This document shows positions 21,801-30,909 of a DNA stretch of 64,000 nucleotides, piece by piece (position 1 is the stretch's first letter; the number at the start of each line of letters is the position of its first letter). Below the pieces are notes generated by a model that was given only the letters and a program-made list of their open reading frames with translations, did not search any database and was not told the DNA's origin. The translations under genes were made by a program, and so were the position numbers. This DNA comes from Symsagittifera roscoffensis (lineage: Eukaryota > Xenacoelomorpha > Acoela > Convolutidae), in the NCBI RefSeq assembly GCF_963678635.1, contig NC_087069.1, positions 27,332,303 to 27,396,302 of the forward strand. The letters are read 5' to 3'.

Positions 21801-24800
21801 ATCTCGTCTTTTGTTTGTGATTGCATAAAAACATCGTCTAAATAGGTGATTGCGTTTTTCTTGAGTATTAGTGGTCTAAAAATTTTGCTCATAAAAGCTG
21901 AAAATGCTGCTGGTCCTATGGATATTCCATAGAATAAGCGGTTGAATTCATATTGTTGGTTTCCGATAACAAATTGTGTTAAACGTCGTGATTGTTCATC
22001 TAGTGGCATTTGATTGTATGCACTATTCATATCGGCGGTTGTAAAGTATTTGCCGTTTATTTTTGTTAAAATAACTTGTATTGGTTCAATGGGCCAATTA
22101 CATTTTGATTCATCTATAAGTGAATTGAGGTATCTAGCATCGAGAACGATTTTCAATGATTCTCCTTTAGCTAGTATCATAACAGGGTTGATAAATGTGT
22201 TGCCTTTTGGTTGTTCTTCTTTGTTTACTGGTGATATAATGTTGTATTGTTCTAAAATGTCGAGTAATCTGTTCACTTTATCATGTAAGTGAATTGGTAC
22301 TTTACTTGCTCTCTGTTTTTTGAAAACTGCGTCTGGTTTTAACGGGAGATGTAGTGATGAACTGATTTTCCCAACATCGAATTTTGATGTTGCATAGACT
22401 GATGAATATTTAATTAGCTGTTTGGCTAATTTTTCGAATTCGTCTTGTGTTATTTGTGAATGTTGGAAATTAAACATTGTTAAAAATTTTTGTTGGTCCT
22501 CTGTGTAGTTACTTATGTTGAATGTAGGTTTGAAATATGGAGTTTTTGTGAAATAATCCGTATTTCTGTTTTCGTTACTTATTATATTATTTATAGATAA
22601 TTCTTCATTAAGAATTGTAGATTGGCAAATATCTAGTAATTGGAGTATATTATTTACGCGATAGGCTTTTTCGTGTATTGGTGATATTGTAGCGTTGGTT
22701 TCACAATATCCTAAAAGTCCTAAAGGTAATGTTACTTGGTAAGGTGTGTTGTTATAGACATGTAAGGAAATGATATCTGAATTCGAATTTTTCAAATATT
22801 TTATGGATGATATTGTGATTTTGAAAAATTTGTGAATAGGTTTGAATTCAAATTCTGACATATAAAATTTTTGTTTGTTTTGTTCTTTATCATATTGGTG
22901 AACTTGTTTGATTGAAAAATTATAGATATTTCCTGATAGTGGTTTTAGGTGTTTTCTTTGTTGGTTAAATATCGGGTAGAATTTTGAAAAGAATGGTGGT
23001 TGTTTATTTAATCTTTGAAAAAATGTTAAGGATGTTTCTTTTGTTTTTGTATATTTATCTTTGATTAATATTTTACTATTTAGTATGTTAATTGTTGGTA
23101 TATACTTCGAAATAAATGGTATTCCAATGATATTATATTTAATGTCAGTGATATGGAATATTTGTTTAAATGGCTTATTTAAAATTTTGCTTTGTTCCAT
23201 TGTTCTGGTGGGGAGGAGAAATAATTGGATTTTTCCGTGGTTTATCAATGTTGATCCTTGTGCTGTTGCTAGTTTGCTGGAGGTTTCAAGAGGTGTTAGC
23301 TTTGGGTGTAAGGTTTTTATTTCATTCCATGTGGGGATGTTTATTATGTTTGATTCTGCTCCTGAATCAATTAAAAAATCTATTTCAAGGTCTGGTGGTT
23401 GAAATTCTTTATTTCTTGGGCTTTCTAAGAGAAATGGTATTGTCCAAATTTTTTCTTTGGGTTGTTCTTTTTGTATATTTTGATAAATATGGTTTGTATT
23501 CAAGCATTTTGTTTTGGTATTTTTATTGGTTTGATCTGTAGTGTTAATCTCATTTGTTTCTTGCGTCGTTGGTGTGGAATTTATGGGTGTAGTGTAATAA
23601 TTTTGAAGAAATTCTGATTGATTTTCATATATGTGTGATGAAAAGGGTTGTTCATATATGACAGATTCATAGTCATTTTCGACTTTTATCATATTGATAG
23701 AAAGAGTGTTTTCAGTATCACTTTCTGAATCTGATGATGTACAGTTTATTTGATTGAGTTGTAACGTATCAGTTACTGTGTCATCAATACCTGGAGGGTC
23801 TGATGTTGTTTCTGGGTTAGACTGTACTTGATTGATTTGTCTTTGATGTTTAGGTGTACTACTTCTGTGGCGATTATTAGAATTATTATAGTTATTATTA
23901 TTCCGGTGTGGTGATTGGGAATAATTTCTATAACGATTATTATAACTTGAGTGTCGATTTTGTGAATTATTTCGCGATCTATTTTGATAATTGTTGTTTG
24001 GTCTGTTATAGTTCGATCTATTATATGAGTTATTCCTTGATTGACTGTTCGGGTAATTCTGGTTTCGGTTGTTTGAATAACTTCTATTTCGATTATAGGA
24101 GTAGTTTCTATTCCTATTGTATGATGAATTTCGTGATTGGTTGTTTGGATAGTAGTTATTTCTTGATTGGGAATTAGATCTAGAAACAAATCGTTGTGTA
24201 TTTGAATTTGATCTGGAGTAGTTATTTCGACTATTTGGTCTATTGTAGTGATTTTGTGATGAATTGTTCGTGTTTCTTCGTTCTGGTGATCTTCCTCTAT
24301 AACTTGAGTTATATGGTGATTGATTTCTTGTATAATTTGTATTGTTCGGGAGTGGTTTTCCTGAACTGTTGTTGCTGTGGACTGTTTTGTTCGGTAGATT
24401 TTGATCTTTTTTCATGTATTGATAGAATGATTTATTTGGTTCTTTATATTTTTGAGGTTTATTTTGATTGTCTTGCTGTTTTTGTCTACATTCGGAAATA
24501 CTATGTCCGTATCGTCGGCAATAATTACACCATTTTTTGAAAGATGATTTGCCTTTGAAGTTTGGGTTCTTTTCATAAATATTGAGTATTTCAGTGATTT
24601 TTTCAACGAGGTCTGTCTCTGATTCCTGTATATTATTAATATTAGTGGGAGTCGTTTCAATTCTGTTAACGTATTGTAGTTTCAGATTTTCCGTTTCTTC
24701 TAGTTTCATCGTGATTTCTGTTTGTTCTAATTTGTCTACTAGTTTTCGAAAATCTAAATCGGGTTCTCGAATTGAAGAAGGATGGGATGCTCTCTTTTTT

Positions 24801-27052
24801 ATTGCTATTTTCCTTAATTGTGGTGTTAAGGTCATCATTAAGATTTCTGTCATCTTTGTGTTTTTATAGTCATGTGTATTTAATGAATATGCTTTTCGAA
24901 CTAGTGTTTCGATTCGTACTGCTATTTGCTTGATGGTTTCGTTTGGTAATCTGCGAATTTCATTACATAAAACTCTTTGTTGTTGTTTGTTTCTTTCGGA
25001 GTCAAACATTTTTGAAAATTCCTGTGTAAACCTTTTCCAGTTTGATTTTATTTCTAGAGGTAGTACTGAAAACCATTTTTGGGCTGCGCCATCTAAGGTT
25101 GTTTGTATTAACGCTGTGCGTCGATGTATCCAATTTTGATGTAGTGGCGTATTAATTGGTTCAGGTCCAATATTTAAAATCAGGTTTGCTGTTACTGCAT
25201 TTAAATAATCTTCTACAGAGTATTCAGGGTCTGTTCCTGTGAAAACCATTAAAGGTTTGTTTGATGTTATTGATGATCCACCCATAAGGTATGGATTCAT
25301 TGTCATTTGTAATGATTCTGCTGCATTTGGCATTTGAGAAAAATTCGAAAGTTGGTTTCTTGTTATTTCATGTTGTTGGAGATAATATGGGAGTGGTATT
25401 TCATTTTGCATTTGTGATGCTTGATACGAGTGTGCAGTCATTGGATTTTGTTGTTGAATTGGTTGAAAAGATTGTGTATTAATTAGATTTTGTTGTTGAA
25501 TTGGTTGTTGATGTTGTGCATCTATTGGTTGTGGAGAAAAATTTCTATGATTTGTACGTGTTCTCTGTATTCCTTGTCTACGATATTCTTGAGTATTTGG
25601 TGCAAATATATCTGGTTGTAAGAAATCATCATCTGAGGATAAATAATCCATTTGATAAGATGTCTGTTTTTTATTTTTATTTTGTTGAAAAAATGGGTAA
25701 TTTTCACTGTGATCCTGTGGAGGATTTGTTTGGAAATTTATTGAATTAGGTTGGGTCATTGGGTTATCCCAATTTCGAGATCTTGTATATTGGTTAAAAT
25801 TTCTTTGTGGTTGGTTATATGTTTTTGATGGATGTGTATAATTATAATTATGGTCTGTAAAGTTGTTTCTAGTGAATGTTTTGCGTGTTTTTGATGGTAT
25901 TGTCATGGGTCTGTATGTTTGGTAATCCATATGTGAATATTTAGGGGCAACCGAAGGTTTAACGGTTGATTGTAAGGTTACCTGTGTTTGTGAAGGATTT
26001 GTATTTCTTGGTGTTGTTAAATTTGGGCGTATTGGTGAAATACTTTGTTGTGTAGTTGTTGTGTGTACAATTTCTTCATTTATGAAGTGTGATGGTGTCT
26101 GGATATCTTGTTGAGTAAGATTCCTAGTTCCATTGAGGTTTTCATTGTGTATAACTGTAGAGTTTAAACTATTAATTTGTGTATCGGGCAAAAATGTATT
26201 ATAGTTTAATGGTGTTGCATCAATGGTTAATGGTATTACTTTTACATAATCTCTTATGTAAGATATCGTACTTATTGCTTGACTTGAGATTGATTGTGTG
26301 AAGCTTATAAATGCGGGATGAGACCATTCGGGGTCCCAAACATAATCTGATTGTTCTGTGATAGCGGTATCATCGTTCGAGTTTTGGGGTCTAAAATTTT
26401 TTCTTGCTTGTGCAATTAAATCAATATTGTGTGTGAAATAATCTATTATGAACCATGCCAAAATTTTTTGTAGATCGTGTTTTGTATGTTGTGAAACGTC
26501 GTCTTTCGTGAAATTTTCTTTAATGATGTTTAAATAACTAGAGAGTAGTGTGATTTCATGTCGTACTCTTAAATGTTTAGATGTTTCTGTCGGTGAGACA
26601 TTTGTTATTGGGATTTCGTTTTCTAATATCGAAATATAACTATATATTATTGCGAAAACTTCATTGGTGAATATGGAGTTTGCTCTTTGTGAGTTATGAT
26701 ATTGGATGCTTTTTATATATTCTGAAAAAACTTTTGAAAATTCTAAATCAAGATCGTCTGTTTGAATTGTATATTTTCTATTATTATGGTTTGGTGAGGT
26801 GAATTCTATGGAGTAGATTCCATACTGTTGTGTTATGTTGCATATATCTTTTAAGTAGTGGTCTATGATTTGTCTTTTGATTTTTACATCTGGGAACTCT
26901 GTTTTACATGGACTAATTCCGGGTTCAAATAAATTTACGAGTAAATTTTGACAAAATATGTGTTGTCCTCTATCAGTATCTGCGTCTACTATAAAAGGAA
27001 AGATTTCATCATCATCTGGACTTTCTTCACCTGGGGTGTGCGTTGAGCTCAT
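18824..27052 (-). CDS. gag-pol: Gag-Pol polyprotein, 2,742 aa
   Basis: One uninterrupted frame encodes particle protein and enzymes. Residues 1-590 are a long N-terminal region, Gln/Asn-rich from about 300. Residues about 600-790 resemble a retrotransposon Gag capsid. A CCHC zinc knuckle lies at C842-C845-H850-C855, followed by an Arg/Asn/Ser/Tyr-rich RNA-binding-like region (about 890-1100). The aspartic protease active site is DSG at 1229-1231. Reverse transcriptase has YLDD at 1737-1740. RNase H begins near D1886. The integrase has an H/C zinc region with C2285 and C2288, catalytic D2323, D2383 and E2419 (DD35E), and a GPY/F-like module near 2590-2640. No chromodomain is seen. Having gag and pol in one frame, with no frameshift or stop between them, is unusual but known in Ty3/gypsy elements. 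The frame overlaps the upstream 155-aa frame by 26 bases. Confidence 0.97.
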   Translation of the reverse strand: MSSTHTPGEESPDDDEIFPFIVDADTDRGQHIFCQNLLVNLFEPGISPCKTEFPDVKIKRQIIDHYLKDICNITQQYGIYSIEFTSPNHNNRKYTIQTDDLDLEFSKVFSEYIKSIQYHNSQRANSIFTNEVFAIIYSYISILENEIPITNVSPTETSKHLRVRHEITLLSSYLNIIKENFTKDDVSQHTKHDLQKILAWFIIDYFTHNIDLIAQARKNFRPQNSNDDTAITEQSDYVWDPEWSHPAFISFTQSISSQAISTISYIRDYVKVIPLTIDATPLNYNTFLPDTQINSLNSTVIHNENLNGTRNLTQQDIQTPSHFINEEIVHTTTTQQSISPIRPNLTTPRNTNPSQTQVTLQSTVKPSVAPKYSHMDYQTYRPMTIPSKTRKTFTRNNFTDHNYNYTHPSKTYNQPQRNFNQYTRSRNWDNPMTQPNSINFQTNPPQDHSENYPFFQQNKNKKQTSYQMDYLSSDDDFLQPDIFAPNTQEYRRQGIQRTRTNHRNFSPQPIDAQHQQPIQQQNLINTQSFQPIQQQNPMTAHSYQASQMQNEIPLPYYLQQHEITRNQLSNFSQMPNAAESLQMTMNPYLMGGSSITSNKPLMVFTGTDPEYSVEDYLNAVTANLILNIGPEPINTPLHQNWIHRRTALIQTTLDGAAQKWFSVLPLEIKSNWKRFTQEFSKMFDSERNKQQQRVLCNEIRRLPNETIKQIAVRIETLVRKAYSLNTHDYKNTKMTEILMMTLTPQLRKIAIKKRASHPSSIREPDLDFRKLVDKLEQTEITMKLEETENLKLQYVNRIETTPTNINNIQESETDLVEKITEILNIYEKNPNFKGKSSFKKWCNYCRRYGHSISECRQKQQDNQNKPQKYKEPNKSFYQYMKKDQNLPNKTVHSNNSSGKPLPNNTNYTRNQSPYNSSYRGRSPERRNTNNSSQNHYNRPNSRNNYSRSNSNTQRFVSRSNSQSRNNYYPNNQSRNSSYNRNRNYSYNRNRSYSNNRNQNYPNSQSRNNSYNRSNYNRPNNNYQNRSRNNSQNRHSSYNNRYRNYSQSPHRNNNNYNNSNNRHRSSTPKHQRQINQVQSNPETTSDPPGIDDTVTDTLQLNQINCTSSDSESDTENTLSINMIKVENDYESVIYEQPFSSHIYENQSEFLQNYYTTPINSTPTTQETNEINTTDQTNKNTKTKCLNTNHIYQNIQKEQPKEKIWTIPFLLESPRNKEFQPPDLEIDFLIDSGAESNIINIPTWNEIKTLHPKLTPLETSSKLATAQGSTLINHGKIQLFLLPTRTMEQSKILNKPFKQIFHITDIKYNIIGIPFISKYIPTINILNSKILIKDKYTKTKETSLTFFQRLNKQPPFFSKFYPIFNQQRKHLKPLSGNIYNFSIKQVHQYDKEQNKQKFYMSEFEFKPIHKFFKITISSIKYLKNSNSDIISLHVYNNTPYQVTLPLGLLGYCETNATISPIHEKAYRVNNILQLLDICQSTILNEELSINNIISNENRNTDYFTKTPYFKPTFNISNYTEDQQKFLTMFNFQHSQITQDEFEKLAKQLIKYSSVYATSKFDVGKISSSLHLPLKPDAVFKKQRASKVPIHLHDKVNRLLDILEQYNIISPVNKEEQPKGNTFINPVMILAKGESLKIVLDARYLNSLIDESKCNWPIEPIQVILTKINGKYFTTADMNSAYNQMPLDEQSRRLTQFVIGNQQYEFNRLFYGISIGPAAFSAFMSKIFRPLILKKNAITYLDDVFMQSQTKDEMFNVLEKYHQILQNENLKAAPDKSHFFLTRVKFLGHNIERKTITPLKSRIDAIQKLQPPTNKKKIQEFLGMLNFLSKYVYKMQLYLRPFYNILRQQNNFEWNIEHQTRFEEIKKLLTEQISNTIPDSNQPFYAMCDASNFGIGAALLQSHNGTNKMNLISANSRLFTQAELRLSTLMRECTAIIYTLTEYEFLILGSKHPTVLFTDHKPIIFLFTQKSNPNHRVYRFQLILMKFPNLHIVWTAGKNLALPDTLSRNTPPELLTRKTTVEIPKNIKFYLAENETSPRLECKYAVKTDIEQSQINNLQHFPLYLDCQNNHYEVDLLGTSTFKPIPYSQWIKNNTQQKRTKQHLPKKDHFPLIEKEDLTDKINLSGPQTNDSKYTINQVFDLHDPLDTIPLSKLEIENIFLPPTEIITISTLKQYQNLDPVIRQLKSWHKYKTKPIKADSTILGNKTLLRYFRKFNNTTINENTDLLEYNLNESTVPCLPLSMILIAFNISHTQNIKGHSGSEKTYSNFIQKKNFYFPNAPIWIKVLCNDCIVCQLNKPYPNQKQIAQKQDFKGQSLYFNHRISFDTKGPISPSSEGNSYIMVIVDAFTHYVALNPVPHCNAYYAYTTLYEHWIAKFGLPEILVTDNGTEFINNEIITLCHLYNIKHKPRTSHAPWTNGLVEGMNRSLQEYLRCIINGNDTKYTEWSADVKLFPLAYNSQITTTLGMSPYEMVFNQKPRKPIMFTANSHKNAQGYCQPNKDSICYNLPLHTHDEDHFHHPQILKLASGTHTEWILNRDKKHNEIYQKITKKLLQRQNINEQINSRFTPASELKIGTFVLIPNFNTQKGISKKLQPLRKGPYQIIAKPTDVTYKITDSNKKEIVQHRNNLLPYYPKEYALRELTQLYSFTGLKIIQNEPHLKNTEQNDNPTENQNTKPIATKINTQNHKESPKQRKNRKMTEQIIPQEQIDKSENRKTTRLRNQPRKNYKIFIPQSKILKKVEFQK

Positions 27053-27494
27053 TTTTTCGTTCGATGACTGTTAATATGTAATTATCAATGTGTCTAATTG
27101 GTTGATTCCAATTGTATAAATGTACTGGTTTGTGTTTATACTGCTTTTTTATTCTTCTTTTTCCTCTTTTTGATGAATTTGAAGTTGTTTCTGAGTCAGA
27201 AAAATATAATTGATCGTGAAGTGGGTAATTTTTATCTATTGATTCTTTTAGTTTGTAAAGTTCGTCTAAACTATTGGTTTCTGATTCTGAAAATGCGTTT
27301 CGATTTTTTGAAAATCTTTTTCGTGTTATTTGTCTTTGTTTCGTTATTATTTTTCTTTTTAGTGTTTGTCGTTTTGTTCGAATGTATCCAACTGTTTGTG
27401 TATGAGGTGTGATTACAAGGTCGTATTTTTTGTTATCTATTTCACAATTGTGTAAAACGATTGTTTGTTTATTTCCTAGGTTTTTAAATGACAT
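27027..27494 (-). CDS. Basic accessory protein upstream of gag, 155 aa
   Basis: The first substantial frame of the element. It is very basic, with clusters of Lys/Arg at about 39-62 and again at about 109-118 (KRGKRRIKKQ), which could be nuclear-localisation or RNA-binding segments. Between them is an acidic Ser/Glu-rich part. The ATG is at 27494. The 3' end overlaps the gag-pol start by 26 bases in another frame, so gag-pol translation would need leaky scanning, reinitiation or a separate RNA. A small basic protein placed before gag is not standard for gypsy elements. A regulatory or RNA-export role is only a guess. Confidence 0.6.
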   Translation of the reverse strand: MSFKNLGNKQTIVLHNCEIDNKKYDLVITPHTQTVGYIRTKRQTLKRKIITKQRQITRKRFSKNRNAFSESETNSLDELYKLKESIDKNYPLHDQLYFSDSETTSNSSKRGKRRIKKQYKHKPVHLYNWNQPIRHIDNYILTVIERKNELNAHPR

Positions 27495-28011
27495 AAGGTT
27501 TAGAATGACGGATACAAAGGGTTGTTAAATGGTTTCTATTTTCTTAAACTGTTAGTTCTTACGATTTTTTGGTTAGCTTAACCTGGGTCTGTTTGTTCAG
27601 GGTTGGAGAGAAAAGTATATCGATTCCGAAGAATGATTCTTTACTTTCTCGTGGCTAGTATAAGTTAAGGTGTTAACTTACTTAATCTTACTTAGGGGTA
27701 GTGATTGTGTTCAAGGGTTGGAGAATAGTAAATCGATCCACAAGGTTCAGGTATAATTAGAACGCGAGTAGTTCGTTAGATACTATTTTAAACTTACTAA
27801 GTCTAAGATTTATCCTGGGTCTGGTAAGAGGGGGGGTCAAGTGAAGGATGAATAACCGAAGTTCTTCACTGTTTATCCTAATTTGAATGATTAGTTTTGT
27901 TTAAAAATTTCTATTAGTCTTAGGTCTTTAGAAAGGGTTGGGTAGTGAATCGACTTTTGAGGTCGTTAGACACTAATTAAGTGGGTGAGGGAGAACAAAG
28001 TTGTTCTGTTT

Positions 28012-28096
28012 GATCCAAGGATAAGCCTTGATGATCAAATTTGAAATTTAATTAAGTAGAAAATGATTTAAGATCCAAGGGTAAGCCTTGATGATC
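28012..28096 (-). repeat. Two-copy leader repeat with stem-loop
   Basis: The 25 bases at 28012-28036 recur at 28072-28096 with one mismatch. Each copy can fold, CAAGG pairing with CCTTG inside GATC...GATC ends. Confidence 0.75.
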
Positions 28097-28427
28097 TGGT
28101 TTTAAAATTAAGTGAATTTAAGTTTTAATAAAATTTTAAATGTGTGTAAAGGAAAAATTTAGTGTTTTGATGATATTAGTGGGTTTATGATTGCTGTTAT
28201 GTTTTAGGTGATGGAGCTGGAACAACAGGATGATTTATGATTATTAACCATTTATTGTCATGCTACTAATTTTTATTTTTTATTTTTCAATAAATATTTT
28301 TCAAACATGTTTTGTATATTACTGCAGAATTTTAGGAAAACGATCTTAGATCTTTTTATCAATCGTTATTGTATATTAATAATTTTGTTTAGCGCCTGAA
28401 ATGATTTTGAAGATTAACTTCAAGATT

Positions 28428-28661
28428 TTATGTTTGCAAATGAAAATCTAAATTCATTGCCAGTAGTATTCTAAATATAAAAGTTTGTTCTGGTTTTTGC
28501 CTAACTATCATATAGCTATATGGCAAGTTTCTACTTTGTCGTATGTCGTCTCTGGTTCGAGGTCTTCTTCCAATTCCGGGTAGTTCTGTTATGGTTCGGA
28601 ATATTGGCTCTGATCTATTGAGTCGTAGAGACATTTCGATTAAATTATTGTCGTATAACAT
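28428..28661 (-). CDS. Leader open frame, 77 aa, doubtful
   Basis: The first ATG frame downstream of the primer-binding site on the element's sense strand. It is Arg-rich in the middle and has no known motif. If the genomic RNA is read from the cap, this would be an upstream frame ahead of the 155-aa frame. It could also be the 5' exon of a spliced RNA for the post-pol genes. Low support. Confidence 0.3.
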   Translation of the reverse strand: MLYDNNLIEMSLRLNRSEPIFRTITELPGIGRRPRTRDDIRQSRNLPYSYMIVRQKPEQTFIFRILLAMNLDFHLQT

Positions 28662-28728
28662 TTTGTAAATGTTTTTGTCTAATTTCTAATCTATTTTGGT
28701 TAATTCTAAGCTATTAAGGTCTTGTTCG

Positions 28729-28746
28729 AGACTTATGGTCGCACCA
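28729..28746 (-). promoter_or_regulatory. Candidate primer-binding site
   Basis: Two bases inside the 5' LTR the sense strand reads TGGTGCGACCATAAGTC, starting with the TGG complementary to a tRNA CCA end. The plus strand upstream (GTTCGAGACTTATGGTCGCACCA, split here: GTTCGAGACTT / ATGGTCGCACCA) even resembles a T-arm plus acceptor. The matching tRNA was not identified. Confidence 0.7.
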
Positions 28747-28748
28747 GA

Positions 28749-29158
28749 TGAGTTAGGACCGAGTTGGTTAACTCATAGAGTAATTTCGGATAGGGTACAC
28801 CGTCTGCTCGTCACGCTATCTTATTTTCGGCCGGATAGATTCGTGCAACTTCTTAGTCTAATACCGATCCTAATCTTACTCTTATACTATCTAGTCTCAG
28901 GTTGTTTAACTAGTCTCTGCTAGGCTCAATAGATCTAGGGTATACTGGTTTATTGCGGTTGCTGAAGTGCTCGGGAGAGTCCAACTAATTTCTAAGTTAA
29001 ATTCAAATCTCTCTGGTGCTGAAATTACAAGTAACTTCAGCACTTACAAATAAGTGGGTTGTTAGTTAGATGGATCATGATTGGTTAATATTAAATACTT
29101 TACATTGGTAAAATATCTAATTTATCCAATCATAAAATGTAGTTTAGATCAGGTTCCA
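28749..29158 (-). repeat. 5' LTR (410 bp)
   Basis: Promoter-side LTR of the minus-strand element. By eye it matches 12498-12907 without a difference. It carries the same AATAAA (28949-28954, minus strand) and internal hairpin. The right flank AAAA abuts its outer end. Confidence 0.95.
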
Positions 29159-29648
29159 AAAAGCAGCAGTCTTCATTCGGAACAATTAGAAAAACTTTGC
29201 TAAGATTTCTGTTTACTTTTACATTCAGTGCCAATTTTCAATGGCTACTTAAAAATCTTGTTTCTTGATTTGATCAACTTGCTCTTTGGAAAGGAAAAAC
29301 AAGCTGTTTTTGTAGATATCTAGTGCATCCATGCAACTAAGAAAAGTGAGAAGAAATCAATCATAAGATATTTTTGCGGTCTAAAAAATTATCAAAATAA
29401 TCATTTCCCATGTTGCACTCAGACAAGAGTTTGAAATAAAAAATCTATTATAATCCAATGTTTTTATCAATTTAAAGTTGTTTATAATCCATTTAAGATA
29501 AAATGAAATGGATTTATTTCCACTTTATTTTTGTTTCACGCTGTAAAAATCAAGCAAGAATATTTGTTTTCATCAAATGAGTAATGCGGAACTTACTCGA
29601 TTGCTAAACCTAAATTTTCTGAAATTGCATCACGATTCCATTATCCTT
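29159..29648. other. No gene seen
   Basis: AT-rich noncoding sequence between the LTR element and the C-rich region. No frame or repeat of note. Confidence 0.5.
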
Positions 29649-30010
29649 CCCCCCCCCCCCCCCCCTAACTTCCTAACTTTTTCCCGTTTGCCCCCTTACA
29701 ACCCCCCGCCCCAATGTTTCACCCTTTGCCCGCCAACTCTGGATCACGAGACCCCTACCCTCTCCCCCACCCTCACCTGAACCCCCAGCCCCACACCGAC
29801 CTTAAACACTAAGTCCACTCTCCCTCCCCAAACTGAAACACCCGTTCCCTGACCTGAACAAACCCCACCATCCCCCACCTGAATCAATTTCAGCCCACTT
29901 GAACCAATCGCCGCCCACCTGAACCACCCCCCCCCCCCCCACCAACACACCCTACATGAACTAGCCCCTCCGCCAGAACCAACACAGGTGGTGCGTCCAT
30001 TTTAGTCTGG
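29649..30010. repeat. C-rich low-complexity region (G-rich on minus strand)
   Basis: A C17 run at 29649-29665 and a C14 run at 29927-29940 flank many short runs of C and repeated CACCTGAAC-like phrases. The minus strand has many G-runs that could form G-quadruplexes. Open frames here on both strands are low-complexity and not believed. From 30011 to 30195 no gene is seen. Confidence 0.85.
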
Positions 30011-30195
30011 CGGGGTGATTGGTGATTGGTTCAGGGAGGGGTGGCGATGAAATTGAGAAACTTAAAATATACAAACAGTAAAAAAAATCAAAGTTGCTCT
30101 GAAAAAAGTTGAAAACGAACAGCAAGTAACAACCAACTTTGTTTTTAAAGGTAGAACACCTTATGAGCATTGAAACTTACATTTTAATCGTAACT

Positions 30196-30800
30196 TAGCT
30201 TCACTGATCATGATATCAAACGAGGAACTAAAACAAAGAATTGGGTAAGGTTCGAGAAAAAGGTTACTCGATGGGATCAAATTAAAATTAACGTAGCCGT
30301 AAAAATTTATGTTAGAACTCATTTTCTTTTTCCCGTCAAAAAACCTTTTTCCTCCAAATCAAATCACTACTACAAAACATTCGAGGTGAAACAATTTTCA
30401 GCTACGTGCAAAATGATTTGAGTGTTCCAGATGAACATAAACCATGTTTTTCTAATTTCCCGCCTATTTTCAAAAATATTGATGTTACAAGAAACAATAT
30501 CGGGGAATATTTGAATATATAAGCAGAAGGAAAAAGTTTTTTGAAACAACCACAGCGAATGTTGATATCGAGCTTTAATTTACCAAGCAGAACACTTATA
30601 GCAAAACTTCTCAACTTTTAATTAGATCTTGGACTACAGTGTACAAAAGTTGATCGACTTGTACAATACACACCGCGTAAAGTGTTCAACAAATTCGTTC
30701 AGTCTGTTGTTGATTCTAGGCAAACCGGTGATGGAAATCCATTATCTGGTGTGGTAAAAGATTGAAATTGCTAGTAGAGAGTTCGTATGGCTATCAAATG
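30196..30800 (+). pseudogene. Protein-primed DNA polymerase B fragment (R copy 1)
   Basis: A plus-strand palm-domain fragment of a Maverick-type polymerase, spread over several frames. It starts in a Cys/His region (DHDIKRGTK-like) and ends just after a motif-B-like KLLVESSYGYQ (Asn of the usual NSSYG replaced by Glu). At 30800 the gene stops abruptly, and the terminal repeat of another Maverick begins within about 20 bases. At 50609 the equivalent position runs on into the rest of the gene, so this copy was split by insertion. Its left end at 30196 meets unrelated C-rich flank. Confidence 0.8.
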
Positions 30801-30816
30801 GCTAATAATATAGGGA

Positions 30817-30909
30817 ATAGATTTCCCATGAGTTAAGATTAGGGCTTCAGGGTTTTAGATGGTAAAGTGGTAAGTTTCGAGACAATTTTTGGCGCTCATT
30901 TTTGCCAAT
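30817..30909 (+). repeat. Maverick terminal inverted repeat, left, copy 1
   Basis: Matches in reverse complement to 51511-51604. Shared phrases include TTAGATGGTAA, GGTAAGTTTCGAGA and TTTTTGGCG. The match is imperfect, about 95 bases long. The outer limit is uncertain. Confidence 0.7.

Larger units (their letters stand above)
27495..28728 (-). other. Long 5' leader of the LTR element
   Basis: About 1.2 kb between the primer-binding site and the first long frame. It holds three related blocks (GGGTTGG...AATCGA-like) near 27600, 27715 and 27935, and two 25-base copies of a hairpin-forming sequence near 28012 and 28072. Such repeated structured leader sequence could serve packaging, dimerisation or internal initiation. 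That is inference. Confidence 0.55.
12498..29158 (-). mobile_element. Complete Ty3/gypsy-type LTR retrotransposon, 16.7 kb, with accessory frames
   Basis: Two 410 bp direct repeats that read identically bound 15.8 kb of internal DNA transcribed on the minus strand. The order protease, reverse transcriptase, RNase H, integrase defines the Ty3/gypsy superfamily. The element is bounded by TG...CA (TGGAACC...AACTCA on the sense strand). A-rich flanks (six A on the left, four A on the right) are compatible with a 4-base target duplication. At 16.7 kb it is unusually long for a gypsy element. The extra length comes from a 1.25 kb leader, a long Gag, several frames after pol and a 1.6 kb 3' untranslated region. 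The sense strand is visibly A- and C-rich and G-poor throughout. Gag-Pol shows no inactivating change, so a recent insertion is likely. Confidence 0.95.

Noticed and set aside
28012-28096. CRISPR-like direct repeats
   Set aside because: Only two copies, short, inside a retrotransposon leader of a eukaryote.
29577-29950. Pro-rich and Gly-rich open frames in the C-rich region
   Set aside because: They are translations of homopolymer and simple repeats, open on both strands.
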